Positions 43,554 through 55,386 of a stretch of 64,000 nt of DNA are shown piece after piece. The notes under the pieces were generated by a model. That model did not search any database. It saw only the letters and a list, made by a program, of their open reading frames with translations, and was not told the origin of the DNA. The DNA is from Nocardioides nitrophenolicus (GTDB lineage: Bacteria; Actinomycetota; Actinomycetes; Propionibacteriales; Nocardioidaceae), in contig NZ_JAFBBY010000001.1 in assembly GCF_016907515.1 (NCBI RefSeq), forward strand, positions 5,642,001 through 5,706,000. The letters are read 5' to 3'. Every line of letters starts with the position of its first letter. Position 1 is the first letter of the stretch. The position numbers and the translations under genes are program-made.

Positions 43554-45011
43554 TCAGGGGCGACGGAGGTCGGCGACGGCGGCCGCCAGCCGCCGCACCA
43601 CCTCGGTCATCAGGTCGGGCTCGAAGGTGAACGGGAGCCGGAGGTGGTCGTCCCAGGCGCCGGTGGGGTCGGTCTCGCGGCCCGGCGTGACCTCGACACC
43701 GTGGCGCAGGGCGACCTGCGCGAGGATGCCGGCGTCGTAGCCGGGCAGCCGGATCCACAGCGCGGTGCCGCCGGCGGGGGCCTGCCACGACCAGTCGGGC
43801 AGGTGGGTGCGGAGCAGCGCGCCGGCGTGCGCGAGGCGGTCGCGGGCGACGGCGGTCCGGTCGGCGGCGAGGGCGGCCAGGTCCGGCACCAGGCGGGCGG
43901 CGACCGCCTGGTCGAGCAGGGGCGTGCCCATGTCGGCGTGAGCCTTGAGCCGGGCGAGCTCCTCGACGTCCTGCTCGCTGGCTCGCACCCAGCCCAGGCG
44001 CAGGCCGGCCCACAGGGTCTTCGACAGCGAGCCGGCGGTGAGCACCCGTCCGCCGGCGGAGGCGGAGGCGGCGACCGGCGGCGGGAGTGGGCCGTCATGG
44101 GTGAGCGCGGTGGCGTAGGCGAGGTCCTCGACGACCGGTACGCCGTGCTCGGCGGCGGCCCGCGCGACCTCGGCGCGGCGCCGGGCCGACATCAGGGTGC
44201 CCGTCGGGTTGTGGAAGCTCGGCATCACGAACAGCGCCGCCACCTGCTCCGCGACGAGCATCTCGCGGAGCCGGTCCACCCGGAGGCCCTCCTCGTCCGT
44301 CGGTACGCCGACCATCCGGGCGCCGACCGCGCTGAAGGTGTCGAAGCAGCCCGGCCAGCTCGGCGACTCGACGGCGACGGTGGCGCCGCGCTCCAGCAGC
44401 AGCTGGGAGACCAGGGCGAGGGCCTGGTGGGTGCCGGTGGTGACCAGGACCTGCTCCGCTGACGTCGGCAGCCCGAGGCCGGTGTGGTGGTCGGCGAGGG
44501 CCTGGCGCAGCGCGGGCAGGCCGCGCGGCAGGTACCCGACCTCGTCGAGCAGGCTCGGCAGGTCCTCCTCGACGACGTCGGCCAGCGCCGAGGAGATCCG
44601 GGGGTCGCCGGGCTCCAGGGCGTACCTCATCGAGATCAGCCCGTCGGGGGCGTCGTCGAAGCGCCGCACGGTCGCGGCCGACAGCCCGCGCCGCAGCCGG
44701 CGGGTCACCGCGGCCGGCTCGCGGTCGGCCGGGGCCGCGATCCGGCTGCCGCTCCCCTGCCGGCTCTCGAGGACGCCTCGCCCGCGGAGCTCGTCGTACG
44801 CCGCCACCACCGTCGCCCGGCTGACGTGCAGCGCCCGGGCCAGGTCGCGCTCCGACGGCAGCCGGTCGCCGGCGACGAGGGCGCCGTCGCTCACGGCGCC
44901 GGCGAGCGCCGCGGCGAGCTGGCGGTAGAGCGCGCCGGTGCCGGACAGCGCGTCGCCGAGTACCCGCGCGAGCTCGACGGGGTCGCGAAAACGGTCCACT
45001 TGCGCCTCCAT
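43554..45011 (-). CDS. MocR/PdxR-type regulator (GntR HTH fused to aminotransferase domain)
   Basis: A 485-residue protein. A GntR winged helix lies at residues 30-95 (LPSERDLARALHVSRATVVA). A fold-type I aminotransferase-like domain follows, with VLTTGTHQALALVSQLLLERG-type and SFHNPTGTLMSARRR motifs; TAGSLSKTLWAGLRLGWV supplies the PLP Lys. MocR proteins sense PLP or an amino-acid adduct and often control a divergent gene, here the LysE exporter 70 bp away. ATG 45011 marks the start of the conserved region. Confidence 0.9.
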   Translation of the reverse strand: MEAQVDRFRDPVELARVLGDALSGTGALYRQLAAALAGAVSDGALVAGDRLPSERDLARALHVSRATVVAAYDELRGRGVLESRQGSGSRIAAPADREPAAVTRRLRRGLSAATVRRFDDAPDGLISMRYALEPGDPRISSALADVVEEDLPSLLDEVGYLPRGLPALRQALADHHTGLGLPTSAEQVLVTTGTHQALALVSQLLLERGATVAVESPSWPGCFDTFSAVGARMVGVPTDEEGLRVDRLREMLVAEQVAALFVMPSFHNPTGTLMSARRRAEVARAAAEHGVPVVEDLAYATALTHDGPLPPPVAASASAGGRVLTAGSLSKTLWAGLRLGWVRASEQDVEELARLKAHADMGTPLLDQAVAARLVPDLAALAADRTAVARDRLAHAGALLRTHLPDWSWQAPAGGTALWIRLPGYDAGILAQVALRHGVEVTPGRETDPTGAWDDHLRLPFTFEPDLMTEVVRRLAAAVADLRRP

Positions 45012-45013
45012 TG

Positions 45014-45052
45014 GCCCGGGTCCGCCCGGGCGGTCGGCGCCCACGCTAGAGG
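45014..45052. promoter_or_regulatory. MocR-LysE divergent control region
   Basis: GCCCGGG occurs twice as a direct repeat (45014-45020 and 45024-45030), the style of site used by MocR proteins. A -10-like TAGAGG at 45047-45052 would serve the exporter. The repeats are GC-rich and short, so chance is possible. Confidence 0.35.
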
Positions 45053-45081
45053 ACGTCCTCGCCACCCGAACGGAGTCCGCC

Positions 45082-45753
45082 GTGAGTCCCGCCCTCGAGC
45101 CCGGCCAGCTGCTCGCCTTCGCCGCCGCGTCCGTCGTCCTGGTCGGCATGCCCGGCCCCAACACGATCTACATCACCACCCGCGCCCTCGCCCACGGGAC
45201 CCGCGCCGGCGTGGTGTCGGTGCTGGGCGTGGAGAGCGGCACCGCCGTGTACGCCGCCGCGACCGCGCTCGGGCTGTCGGCGCTGATCGCGACCAGTCCG
45301 ACCGGGTTCGCGGCGATCCGCTATCTCGGCGCGGCCTACCTGGTCCTGCTCGCCGTGCGCGAGCTCCGCCGTCGCCGCCGGCCTGGGGATCCGGCGGAGA
45401 CCGGACCGGCCGCACTGGGCCGGGTGTACCGCGACGGGCTGCTGATGAACCTGCTGAACCCGAAGGTGGCACTGTTCTTCCTGGCCTTCCTGCCACAGTT
45501 CCTGACACCCGGCGCGACCGGCGCCGCGGCGCAGGCCGAGGTGCTTGCCCTGGGCCTGGTCACGGTGCTGGTCGCGCTGGCCGTCGACCTGACCTACGCC
45601 GTGGTCGCGGGCGGCCTGGGTCGCCGGCTGCGCGCCGCCCGCGGGCCTCGGCGCGACGCTGGGTCGAGGTCGAGGCTGGCCGGGCTGCCCGTGGCCGGGG
45701 TCTACCTGGCGATCGCGGCGGCGGCCGCGACCGGGACCGGCGCGGGCGGCTGA
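45082..45753 (+). CDS. LysE/RhtB-family amino acid exporter
   Basis: A 223-residue membrane protein with about six hydrophobic segments. MPGPNTIYITTRALAHGTRA, GVVSVLGVESGTAVYAAATA and LMNLLNPKVALFFLAFLPQF are family hallmarks. It should export an amino acid or a small analogue. GTG 45082 follows GGAG at 45072-45075. The longer frame upstream overlaps the MocR gene and is discarded. The divergent MocR regulator is its likely controller. Confidence 0.88.
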   Translation: MSPALEPGQLLAFAAASVVLVGMPGPNTIYITTRALAHGTRAGVVSVLGVESGTAVYAAATALGLSALIATSPTGFAAIRYLGAAYLVLLAVRELRRRRRPGDPAETGPAALGRVYRDGLLMNLLNPKVALFFLAFLPQFLTPGATGAAAQAEVLALGLVTVLVALAVDLTYAVVAGGLGRRLRAARGPRRDAGSRSRLAGLPVAGVYLAIAAAAATGTGAGG

Positions 45754-45757
45754 GCGA

Positions 45758-46228
45758 TCAGGCCGGTGGCGGGCCGAGGATCTCCTGGCCACCGGCGACG
45801 CCGGCGGCCACCAGCGCGCCGAGGCCGACCTCCCAGCCGTCCGGGCGGGGGTCGGTGACCCGTCGTCCCGCGCCCCGGAAGAAGGCCTCCATCCCGCTGG
45901 GGGTGCAGATGGTCAGCAGGTCGACGTGCGGGGAGGTGAACCGGTAGGCGTGCGGGACCTCGCGCGGCAGGAACATCGCGCCGCCCTGCCCGACCTCGTG
46001 CCGCTCGTCGCCGACCCAGAACACGCCGTGCCCGTCGAGGAGCACGAACATCTCGTCCTCCTTGCGGTGCAGGTGGAGCGGCGAGGCGGCGCCGGCGCCG
46101 AGCGTGCTCCGCACGACGGTGACCTGGCCGGCGGTATGGGAGCCGTCGAGCAGGATCTGGAGCTCCGAGCCCTCGATCCACTCGATCCGGTCGTGGTCGC
46201 TGGCCTGGGCGATGTAGGCGAGGCTCAT
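45758..46228 (-). CDS. Cupin-domain protein
   Basis: A 156-residue single-domain beta-barrel protein. The metal-binding cupin motif 1 is SPLHLHRKEDEMFVLLDGHG, and motif 2 is LPREVPHAYRF. It is similar to quercetinase-like or hypothetical cupins in which the His residues hold a metal; the reaction is unknown. ATG 46228 follows GGGAGAA. It is divergent from a TetR gene and shares an operator-like palindrome with it. Confidence 0.85.
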   Translation of the reverse strand: MSLAYIAQASDHDRIEWIEGSELQILLDGSHTAGQVTVVRSTLGAGAASPLHLHRKEDEMFVLLDGHGVFWVGDERHEVGQGGAMFLPREVPHAYRFTSPHVDLLTICTPSGMEAFFRGAGRRVTDPRPDGWEVGLGALVAAGVAGGQEILGPPPA

Positions 46229-46269
46229 CGGGTTCTCCCGTCGTCGAGGTGGTGTCGATTCGACTACCC

Positions 46270-46299
46270 ACCGTCTAACCAATATATGGACGGTAGGAT
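46270..46299. promoter_or_regulatory. TetR operator-like palindrome and -10 box
   Basis: ACCGTCTA (46270-46277) and TGGACGGT (46287-46294) are inverted arms with one mismatch, separated by AT-rich sequence. They overlap a -10-like TAGGAT (46294-46299) that ends 6 bp before the TetR start. The position suits repression of both the cupin gene and the TetR gene. Confidence 0.65.
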
Positions 46300-46305
46300 C
46301 CCCGG

Positions 46306-46932
46306 GTGGCCGAGGTCAAGAGGCGCTATCACTCACCCCTGCGCAGTGAGCAGGCCGAGGCGTCCCGCGCCGCGGTGCTGCGCGCGGCGCGGGAGCTCTT
46401 CGTCGAGCAGGGCTACGGCCGCACGACCATCGAGCAGGTCGCCGCCCGCGCCGGGGTCAGCAAGCCGACCGTCTTCACCGCCGTCGGCAACAAGGCCACC
46501 CTGCTCAAAGTGGTCCGAGACGTGGCGATGGCCGGCGACGACGCCCCCCGCACCGTCACCGAGCGCGAGGACGTCGCCGCCATCGCCGCGGCCGGTGACC
46601 TCGACCGGGCGATCGCGCTCACCGCACGCCACATCGTCGACGTCAACGCACGCTATGACGAGGTCCACGAGGTGATCCGCGGCGCGTCGGGCGCCGACCC
46701 GGCGGTCGCCGCGCTGTGGGAGACGAGCGAGGCGGAGCGACACGTCGGTGCCGGCCACCTGCTCGCCCGCCTCCACGCGGCGCCCGCTCTCCCCGTCCGC
46801 CGCGCCCAGGACCTGCTCTGGCTGCTCATGGCGACCGACCACTACCACCGCCTGGTCGTGGGCCAGGGGTGGTCGCGGCGGGCCTACGAGCGGTGGCTCA
46901 CCGAGGGGATCCGGGCGCTCTTCGAGACGTGA
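46306..46932 (+). CDS. TetR-family transcriptional regulator
   Basis: A 208-residue regulator. The N-terminal HTH is ARELFVEQGYGRTTIEQVAA then RAGVSKPTVFTAVGNKATLL. The C-terminal ligand domain is not assignable. GTG 46306 appears leaderless. It is divergent from the cupin gene with an operator-like palindrome between them. The stop is 3 bp from the end of metH on the other strand. Confidence 0.9.
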   Translation: MAEVKRRYHSPLRSEQAEASRAAVLRAARELFVEQGYGRTTIEQVAARAGVSKPTVFTAVGNKATLLKVVRDVAMAGDDAPRTVTEREDVAAIAAAGDLDRAIALTARHIVDVNARYDEVHEVIRGASGADPAVAALWETSEAERHVGAGHLLARLHAAPALPVRRAQDLLWLLMATDHYHRLVVGQGWSRRAYERWLTEGIRALFET

Positions 46933-46935
46933 TCC

Positions 46936-50721
<3,786 letters not shown>

Positions 50722-50738
50722 GTCCCATCCTTCCTGTC

Positions 50739-50812
50739 GGAAGGCGTCCTTGGTTCCTCGGCCGAGCGTGGCGGAGCGTCCAGGGTGGACGGTCCGTTGC
50801 AACGCCTCTCGG
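50739..50812 (-). promoter_or_regulatory. S-adenosylhomocysteine (SAH) riboswitch upstream of metH
   Basis: Reading the minus strand from 50812: CCGAG, then AGGCGTTGCAACGGACC, an internal hairpin GTCCA-CCC-TGGAC (50790-50778), CTCGG pairing with the first CCGAG (50766-50762), and ACGCCT (50747-50742), which is complementary to AGGCGT (50807-50802) and would form the pseudoknot. The order and the GAGGCG-TTGCAAC core match the SAH riboswitch class. That class occurs before SAH-recycling genes and turns them on when SAH is high. Confidence 0.85.
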
Positions 50813-50857
50813 TTGGTGCCGATCCTACTCGGGTCCGCGACTAGGCTCAGGAGAGTG

Positions 50858-51703
50858 ATGGAGATCGAGACGGTCCCCGAGCTGGTCCGGCCCGTGGTGA
50901 TCGCGGCGTTCGAGGGATGGAACGACGCCGCCGAGTCGGCGACCGCGGTGGTCGACCACCTGATGAAGGCGTGGGACGCCCGGGTCGTCGCGGCGATCGA
51001 CCCGGAGGAGTTCTACGACTTCCAGGTCAACCGGCCCACCGTCGGCATCGACGAGAACGGCTTCCGCAAGCTGACCTGGCCCAGCACCCACATCGCGGTC
51101 GCCTCTCCCCCGGACCTGGACCGCGACGTGATCCTGGTCCGCGGGATCGAGCCCAACATGCGCTGGCGCCAGTTCACCGCCGAGATCCTCGCCACCATCG
51201 ACGACCTCGGCGGCGAGCTGTTCGTCACCCTCGGCGCCCTGCTCTCCGACAGCCCCCACACGCGGCCGATCCCGGTGTCCGGCTCCACCACCGAGGCGGA
51301 CCTGATGGACCGGCTGGTCCTCGAGCAGTCGACGTACGAGGGACCGACCGGGATCGTCGGGGTGCTCCAAGACGCCTGCGCCCGGGTCGACATCCCCGCG
51401 GTGTCCTACTGGGCCGCGGTCCCCCACTACGTCGCCCAGCCGCCGTGCCCCAAGGCCACCTTGGCGCTGCTCACCCGGCTCGAGGACCTGCTCGAGATCC
51501 CGATGCCCCTCGGCGACCTGCCCGACGAGGCGCGGGCCTGGGAGCGCGGGGTCGACGAGCTGGCCGAGGAGGACGAGGACATCGCCGACTACGTCCGCTC
51601 GCTGGAGGAGTCGCGCGACACCGCCGACCTCCCCGAGGCGTCCGGCGAGGCGATCGCCCGGGAGTTCGAGCGGTATCTCAAGCGGCGGGGCGAGGAGTCC
51701 TAG
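50858..51703 (+). CDS. PAC2-family protein
   Basis: A 281-residue protein of the proteasome-assembly-chaperone-2 family found throughout actinomycetes. [20 protein letters not shown] opens it. [31 protein letters not shown] and [20 protein letters not shown] are typical. An acidic C-terminal segment ([20 protein letters not shown]) follows. The function in bacteria is not settled, and linkage to this proteasome locus is loose (over 12 kb). ATG 50858 follows AGGAG. It is divergent from metH. Confidence 0.9.
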   Translation: MEIETVPELVRPVVIAAFEGWNDAAESATAVVDHLMKAWDARVVAAIDPEEFYDFQVNRPTVGIDENGFRKLTWPSTHIAVASPPDLDRDVILVRGIEPNMRWRQFTAEILATIDDLGGELFVTLGALLSDSPHTRPIPVSGSTTEADLMDRLVLEQSTYEGPTGIVGVLQDACARVDIPAVSYWAAVPHYVAQPPCPKATLALLTRLEDLLEIPMPLGDLPDEARAWERGVDELAEEDEDIADYVRSLEESRDTADLPEASGEAIAREFERYLKRRGEES

Positions 51704-51728
51704 TCAGCCTCGGGCTGAGCCACGCCGT

Positions 51729-51804
51729 TGCGGTTTGGTCCCAAACCGCAACTTTTGGCGCCCTCCAGCTGCGGTTTCCGCCCAAACCCGAGGTGGTCTG
51801 ACCA
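51729..51804 (-). repeat. Dispersed palindromic element, unit 7 (full-length 76-bp form)
   Basis: Perfect palindrome at 51729-51750, 19-bp linker, degenerate partner TGCGGTTTCCGCCCAAAC at 51770-51791, 2 bp, then TGGTCTGACCA (51794-51804). Spacing is identical to units 2 and 8, in the opposite orientation to unit 2. Confidence 0.95.
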
Positions 51805-51882
51805 GCTGCCGCTCGGTGGACGACGGCCCCCGCGCCCGTTCCGACAGGAGCTCCACGCCGGCCGGCGACCGAGCAGCCCGCT

Positions 51883-51958
51883 TGCGGTTTGGTCCCAAAC
51901 CGCAACATTCGGCGCCCTCGACCTGCAGTTTCCGCCCAAACGTGAACTGGTCAGACCA
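51883..51958 (-). repeat. Dispersed palindromic element, unit 8 (full-length 76-bp form)
   Basis: Perfect palindrome at 51883-51904, 19-bp linker, degenerate partner TGCAGTTTCCGCCCAAAC at 51924-51945, 2 bp, then TGGTCAGACCA (51948-51958). Same orientation as unit 7; the linker shares GGCGCCCTC with it. Confidence 0.95.
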
Positions 51959-51993
51959 CCTCAACCGGCCCGCCGATCACCCGACCGACCCGC

Positions 51994-52021
51994 CAGGACC
52001 GACCAACCAGGACCGACCAAC
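51994..52021. repeat. 14-bp tandem duplication
   Basis: CAGGACCGACCAAC occurs twice without a gap (51994-52007 and 52008-52021), just beyond the end of mshC. Probably replication slippage. Confidence 0.8.
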
Positions 52022-52037
52022 CCCCGTACGGCGCCCG

Positions 52038-53273
52038 CTACAGCGCGAGCCCGAGCGCCGCGTCCAGCACGGGCAGCAGCGTGACGGCCGCCTCGGCGTC
52101 ACCGGTGTCGGCGAGCCCGTCGGTGCCGAGCGTGGCCCGGACCCAGGCGTCGACGGCGGCGGTGGCCCGCGGCGCGTCGAGGTCGTCGGCCAGCGCCGCG
52201 AGGATCTCCTCGACCACCGGCGCGGCCGGCGCCCCCGCACCGAGCGCGAGCGCCCGGCGCCAGGCGGCGACGTCGTCGACGGCCTGCCACAGCTGGGCGT
52301 CGGTCCACTCCCAGTCGGTGCGGTAGTGGTGGCGGAGCAGGGCGAGCCGGATCGCCATCGGGTCGATGTCGCTGTTGCGCAGCGCGGAGACGAAGACCAG
52401 GTTGCCGAGCGACTTCGACATCTTCTGGCCGTCGTAGGCGACCATCCCGGCGTGCGAGTACACCTTCGCGAACGGCTCGCCCGTCGCCACCTGGACGTGC
52501 CCCGCGCACATCTCGTGGTGCGGGAAGACCAGGTCGCTCCCGCCGGCCTGGACCTCGAAGGCGCCACCGAGGTGCTGCAGCGCGATCGCCGCGCACTCGA
52601 TGTGCCAGCCGGGCCGGCCGGGGCCGAACGGGCTGTCCCAGGACGGCTCGCCCTCGCGCTCGCCGCGCCACACGACGCAGTCGAGCGGGTCCTTCTTGCC
52701 GTCGCGGTCGGGGTCGCCGCCGCGCTCGGCGAAGAAGCGGAGCATCGTGTCGCGGTCGTAGTTGGACTCCGCGCCGAAGGCGGGGTCGGCGGCGACGGAG
52801 AAGTAGAGGTCCTGGTCGACCCGGTAGATCGAGCCCGCGGCCTCGAGCCGCTCGATCAGCTCGATGACGAGCGGGATCGACTCGACCGCGCCGACGTACT
52901 CGACCGGCGGGAGCACCCGCAGTGCCTCCATGTCCTTGCGGAACAGCTCGGTCTCGCGCTCCGCCAGCTCGACCCAGTCGACGCCGACCTTGTCGGCCCG
53001 CTCGAGCAGCGGGTCGTCGACGTCGGTGACGTTCTGGACGTAGCGGACGTCGTGTCCGGCGTTGCGCCACGCGCGGTTGAGTAGGTCGAAGGCGACGTAG
53101 GTGTTGGCGTGGCCGATGTGCGTGGCGTCGTAGGGGGTGATCCCGCAGACGTACAGGCGCGCGGCGCCGTCGGGGCGGCTCTCGACCTTGCCGCCCGTCG
53201 CGGTGTCGTGGAGGACGACCTGGGGGCCGGTGACCGGGAGCACCGGGAGGCCCGGTGCGTTCCATGCGCGCAT
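52038..53273 (-). CDS. mshC: Cysteine:glucosaminyl-inositol ligase MshC (mycothiol synthesis)
   Basis: A 411-residue class I tRNA-synthetase-like ligase that joins Cys to GlcN-inositol, the penultimate step of mycothiol synthesis. [20 protein letters not shown] carries the zinc Cys and the HIGH-type motif. [20 protein letters not shown] and FPHHEMC complete the Cys-specific site, and KMSKSLGN is the second ATP motif. It is shorter than CysS and lacks its tRNA-binding end. It is last of the phosphatase-DUF3090-SCO1664-mshC unit, the order seen across actinomycetes. Confidence 0.96.
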   Translation of the reverse strand: MRAWNAPGLPVLPVTGPQVVLHDTATGGKVESRPDGAARLYVCGITPYDATHIGHANTYVAFDLLNRAWRNAGHDVRYVQNVTDVDDPLLERADKVGVDWVELAERETELFRKDMEALRVLPPVEYVGAVESIPLVIELIERLEAAGSIYRVDQDLYFSVAADPAFGAESNYDRDTMLRFFAERGGDPDRDGKKDPLDCVVWRGEREGEPSWDSPFGPGRPGWHIECAAIALQHLGGAFEVQAGGSDLVFPHHEMCAGHVQVATGEPFAKVYSHAGMVAYDGQKMSKSLGNLVFVSALRNSDIDPMAIRLALLRHHYRTDWEWTDAQLWQAVDDVAAWRRALALGAGAPAAPVVEEILAALADDLDAPRATAAVDAWVRATLGTDGLADTGDAEAAVTLLPVLDAALGLAL

Positions 53274-53295
53274 GCCTTGATGTTAGGGGTTGGCT

Positions 53296-54048
53296 CTAGA
53301 AGGGCGGCCACGGGATCGCCGGCCAGCTCCCCGACGGGCCCGGCAGCACGCCCGCGGCGAGCAGTCGTTCGGTACGCCGCTCCAACGCGCGGATCTCGTG
53401 CTCGGCGAGGTGGGTGGCCAGCCGTTCGCCGAGCTCGCCCCGGACCGCGGCCAGCACCGCGGTGACGACCTCGGTCTCCTCGGAGGTGAGCGGCAGCCCC
53501 GCCCAGCCCCACAGCACGGTGCGCAGCTTCGGCTCGTGGTGGAAGGCGACGCCGTGGTCGACGCCGTAGCGGTGGCCGCCGGGCATCGCGAGTACATGCC
53601 CGCCCTTGCGGTCGGCGTTGTTGACCAGGACGTCGTAGACCGCGAGCCGGCGCAGCGCCGCCGAGTCCTCGTGGACCAGGGTCACCGGGTGGTCGCGCTC
53701 GTCGAGCCCCTCGACCACCTCCAGCCAGCCGTCGGGCACCTCGCCGGAGCGGACCAGGGTGACCGCGTCGTCGTCGGGGTCGACCTCCTGCCACTCCTGC
53801 ACCATGCCCGGGCCGTGGGGTCCCTCGCCCCACCAGGTACGCGGCACCAGGCCCCAGCCGGTGGCCTCGGAGACTGCGTACGCCGCGATCTCGCGGTCGG
53901 CGAGGGTGCCGTCGGGGAAGTCCCAGAGCGGCCGCTCCCCCGCGACCGGCTTGTAGACGACCTCGCGTCCGTCGAGCTCGGCGAGGAAGGTGGCATTCGA
54001 GGCCGGCATGATCCGGCCGCGGATCTCCAGGCTCACCGGCAGGATCAC
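53296..54048 (-). CDS. SCO1664-family protein
   Basis: A 250-residue protein conserved beside mshC in actinomycetes. SNATFLAELDGREVVYKPVA then GERPLWDFPDGTLADREIAA opens it. DVLVNNADRKGGHVLAMPGG and YGVDHGVAFH resemble the catalytic and metal-binding parts of HipA/PI3K-like kinase folds; that relation is inference. The function is unknown. GTG 54048 overlaps the DUF3090 stop (GTGA). An ATG at the conserved MPASNATF is the alternative. Confidence 0.85.
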   Translation of the reverse strand: MILPVSLEIRGRIMPASNATFLAELDGREVVYKPVAGERPLWDFPDGTLADREIAAYAVSEATGWGLVPRTWWGEGPHGPGMVQEWQEVDPDDDAVTLVRSGEVPDGWLEVVEGLDERDHPVTLVHEDSAALRRLAVYDVLVNNADRKGGHVLAMPGGHRYGVDHGVAFHHEPKLRTVLWGWAGLPLTSEETEVVTAVLAAVRGELGERLATHLAEHEIRALERRTERLLAAGVLPGPSGSWPAIPWPPF

Positions 54049-54608
54049 TGCTCGGTGGGCTCGCGCCGCTTGAACCCGTTGGCGCGCACGCACAGGTGCC
54101 CGTCGGGGTCGATCGGCTGGCCGCAGAACGGGCAGGTCGGGCGGCCGGCGCCGACGACGTTCTCGGCCCGGCGGACGAACGCCCGGGCCTGGCCAGGCTC
54201 CAGGCGGACCAGCAGCAGCTCGGCCGGGTCCTCGCCGTCGGTGAGCTCGACCGGCTCCTCGCCGACCGGGAACACCTCGACCACGACCCGCTCGTCGTCG
54301 GGGTCCCACGACAGGGTCATGGTGCCGGCGCGGAACTCCTCCTCGATCGGCAGCTCCAGCGGCTGGTCGTCGGCGAGCCCGAACGGCGCCATCGCCGGGA
54401 CGACGCCCTGGGTGCGCCCGTCGGCGATCACCTCGTCGAGCAGCTCGTCGATCCGCTCCGCGAGCGCGATGACCTGCTGCTTCTCCAGCGCGACCGACAC
54501 CAGCCGGGCGCCGGCCCGGGCCTGCAGGAAGAAGGTGCGACTGCCGGGCTCGCCGACGGTGCCGGCGACGAAGCGCTCGGGCGGGTCGAATCCGTGGACG
54601 ATCGGCAT
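54045..54608 (-). CDS. DUF3090 family protein
   Basis: A 187-residue protein with a C-terminal zinc-ribbon-like Cys motif (TCPFCGQPIDPDGHLC). The N-terminal FVAGTVGEPGSRTFFLQARA and ARLVSVALEKQQVIALAERI are family features. Its role is unknown, but it is constant in the mshC unit, which suggests work connected with mycothiol or the neighbouring SCO1664 protein. ATG 54608 lies 20 bp after the phosphatase stop. Confidence 0.9.
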   Translation of the reverse strand: MPIVHGFDPPERFVAGTVGEPGSRTFFLQARAGARLVSVALEKQQVIALAERIDELLDEVIADGRTQGVVPAMAPFGLADDQPLELPIEEEFRAGTMTLSWDPDDERVVVEVFPVGEEPVELTDGEDPAELLLVRLEPGQARAFVRRAENVVGAGRPTCPFCGQPIDPDGHLCVRANGFKRREPTEQ

Positions 54609-54618
54609 GCTCCGAGCC

Positions 54619-54638
54619 TAGTGGTCCACTAGTGGTCC
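54619..54638. repeat. Duplicated TAGTGGTCC motif at the phosphatase stop
   Basis: TAGTGGTCC occurs at 54619-54627 and 54630-54638, and the phosphatase stop (CTA, 54629-54631) lies in it. It echoes the TAGTGGACC duplication at 229-252, which also supplies stop codons. Confidence 0.6.
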
Positions 54639-55357
54639 GCCGAGCCAGGACCCGCGCCGCCGCCGACCACGGCGCCCTCGGCCTTCGCCCGCCGCTTGCG
54701 GCCCGGCTTCGGGGCCAGCCAGGACAGGTCGCCGTCGTGGGTGTTGCTGGCGAGGACGTAGGGCCGGTCGGGGGCGTACCTGACCACCGACACCGAGGCC
54801 GGGTCGACGTTGATCCGCTGGAAGAGGTCCAGGTGCATGCCCAGGGCGTCGGCGAGCACCGACTTGATGATGTCGCCGTGGCTCACCGCCACCCAGACCG
54901 CACCCGGGCCGTGCTCCTCGGTGACGGCGGCGTCGATGCGTCGTACGGCGGCCACGGCCCGGTGCTGCATCGCGACCATCGACTCGCCGCCGGGGAACAC
55001 CGCCGCCGAGGGCTGGCGCTGGACGGTCTGCCACAGCGGCTCGCGCAGCAGCTCCTTGATCGCCCGGCCCTGCCACTCGCCGTAGTCGCACTCGGCGAGC
55101 CCCTTCTCCGTGACCGCCCTCGTCACGGCGTGCCCGCGCTCGCGCTGGGCGACCGCGATCGCCTTCGCGGTCTGCTTGCAGCGCTCCTGCGGACTGGTCA
55201 CCAACGCCGCCAGCGGGACCGTCCCGATCCGGCCGCCGGCCCGCGCTGCCTGCTCGATGCCGAGCTCGTCGAGCCGGACGCCCGGCGTACGGCCCGCGAG
55301 CAGGCCGGAGGCGTTCGCGGTGGTCCGGCCGTGGCGGACGAGCAGCAAGGTGGCCAT
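54629..55357 (-). CDS. MSMEG_4193-type histidine phosphatase
   Basis: A 242-residue phosphoglycerate-mutase-like phosphatase. LLLVRHGRTTANASGLLAGR contains the catalytic RHG His. SPQERCKQTAKAI, ECDYGEW and the second His in WVAVSHGDIIKSVLADAL complete the site. This subtype is the conserved upstream gene of the mshC unit; its substrate is not established. ATG 55357 begins at the family start. The C-terminus is basic and then Gly-rich. Confidence 0.9.
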   Translation of the reverse strand: MATLLLVRHGRTTANASGLLAGRTPGVRLDELGIEQAARAGGRIGTVPLAALVTSPQERCKQTAKAIAVAQRERGHAVTRAVTEKGLAECDYGEWQGRAIKELLREPLWQTVQRQPSAAVFPGGESMVAMQHRAVAAVRRIDAAVTEEHGPGAVWVAVSHGDIIKSVLADALGMHLDLFQRINVDPASVSVVRYAPDRPYVLASNTHDGDLSWLAPKPGRKRRAKAEGAVVGGGAGPGSADH

Positions 55358-55374
55358 GGCGGGGAGCCTAGCCA

Positions 55375-55380
55375 TAGCGT
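55375..55380 (+). promoter_or_regulatory. -10 box for corA, predicted leaderless
   Basis: TAGCGT ends 6 bp before GTG 55387, with no ribosome site, so transcription probably starts at the start codon. It lies in the 29-bp gap to the divergent phosphatase gene. Confidence 0.45.
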
Positions 55381-55386
55381 TGGCGC

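Larger units (their letters stand above)
51704..52037. other. 334-bp non-coding gap between PAC2 and mshC
   Basis: No gene is supported here. It holds two complete 76-bp copies of the dispersed element, starting 154 bp apart, and a 14-bp tandem duplication (51994-52021). Short frames reading RFGPKPQ or VPNRN in several phases are translations of the repeats. The gap separates convergent genes. Confidence 0.85.
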
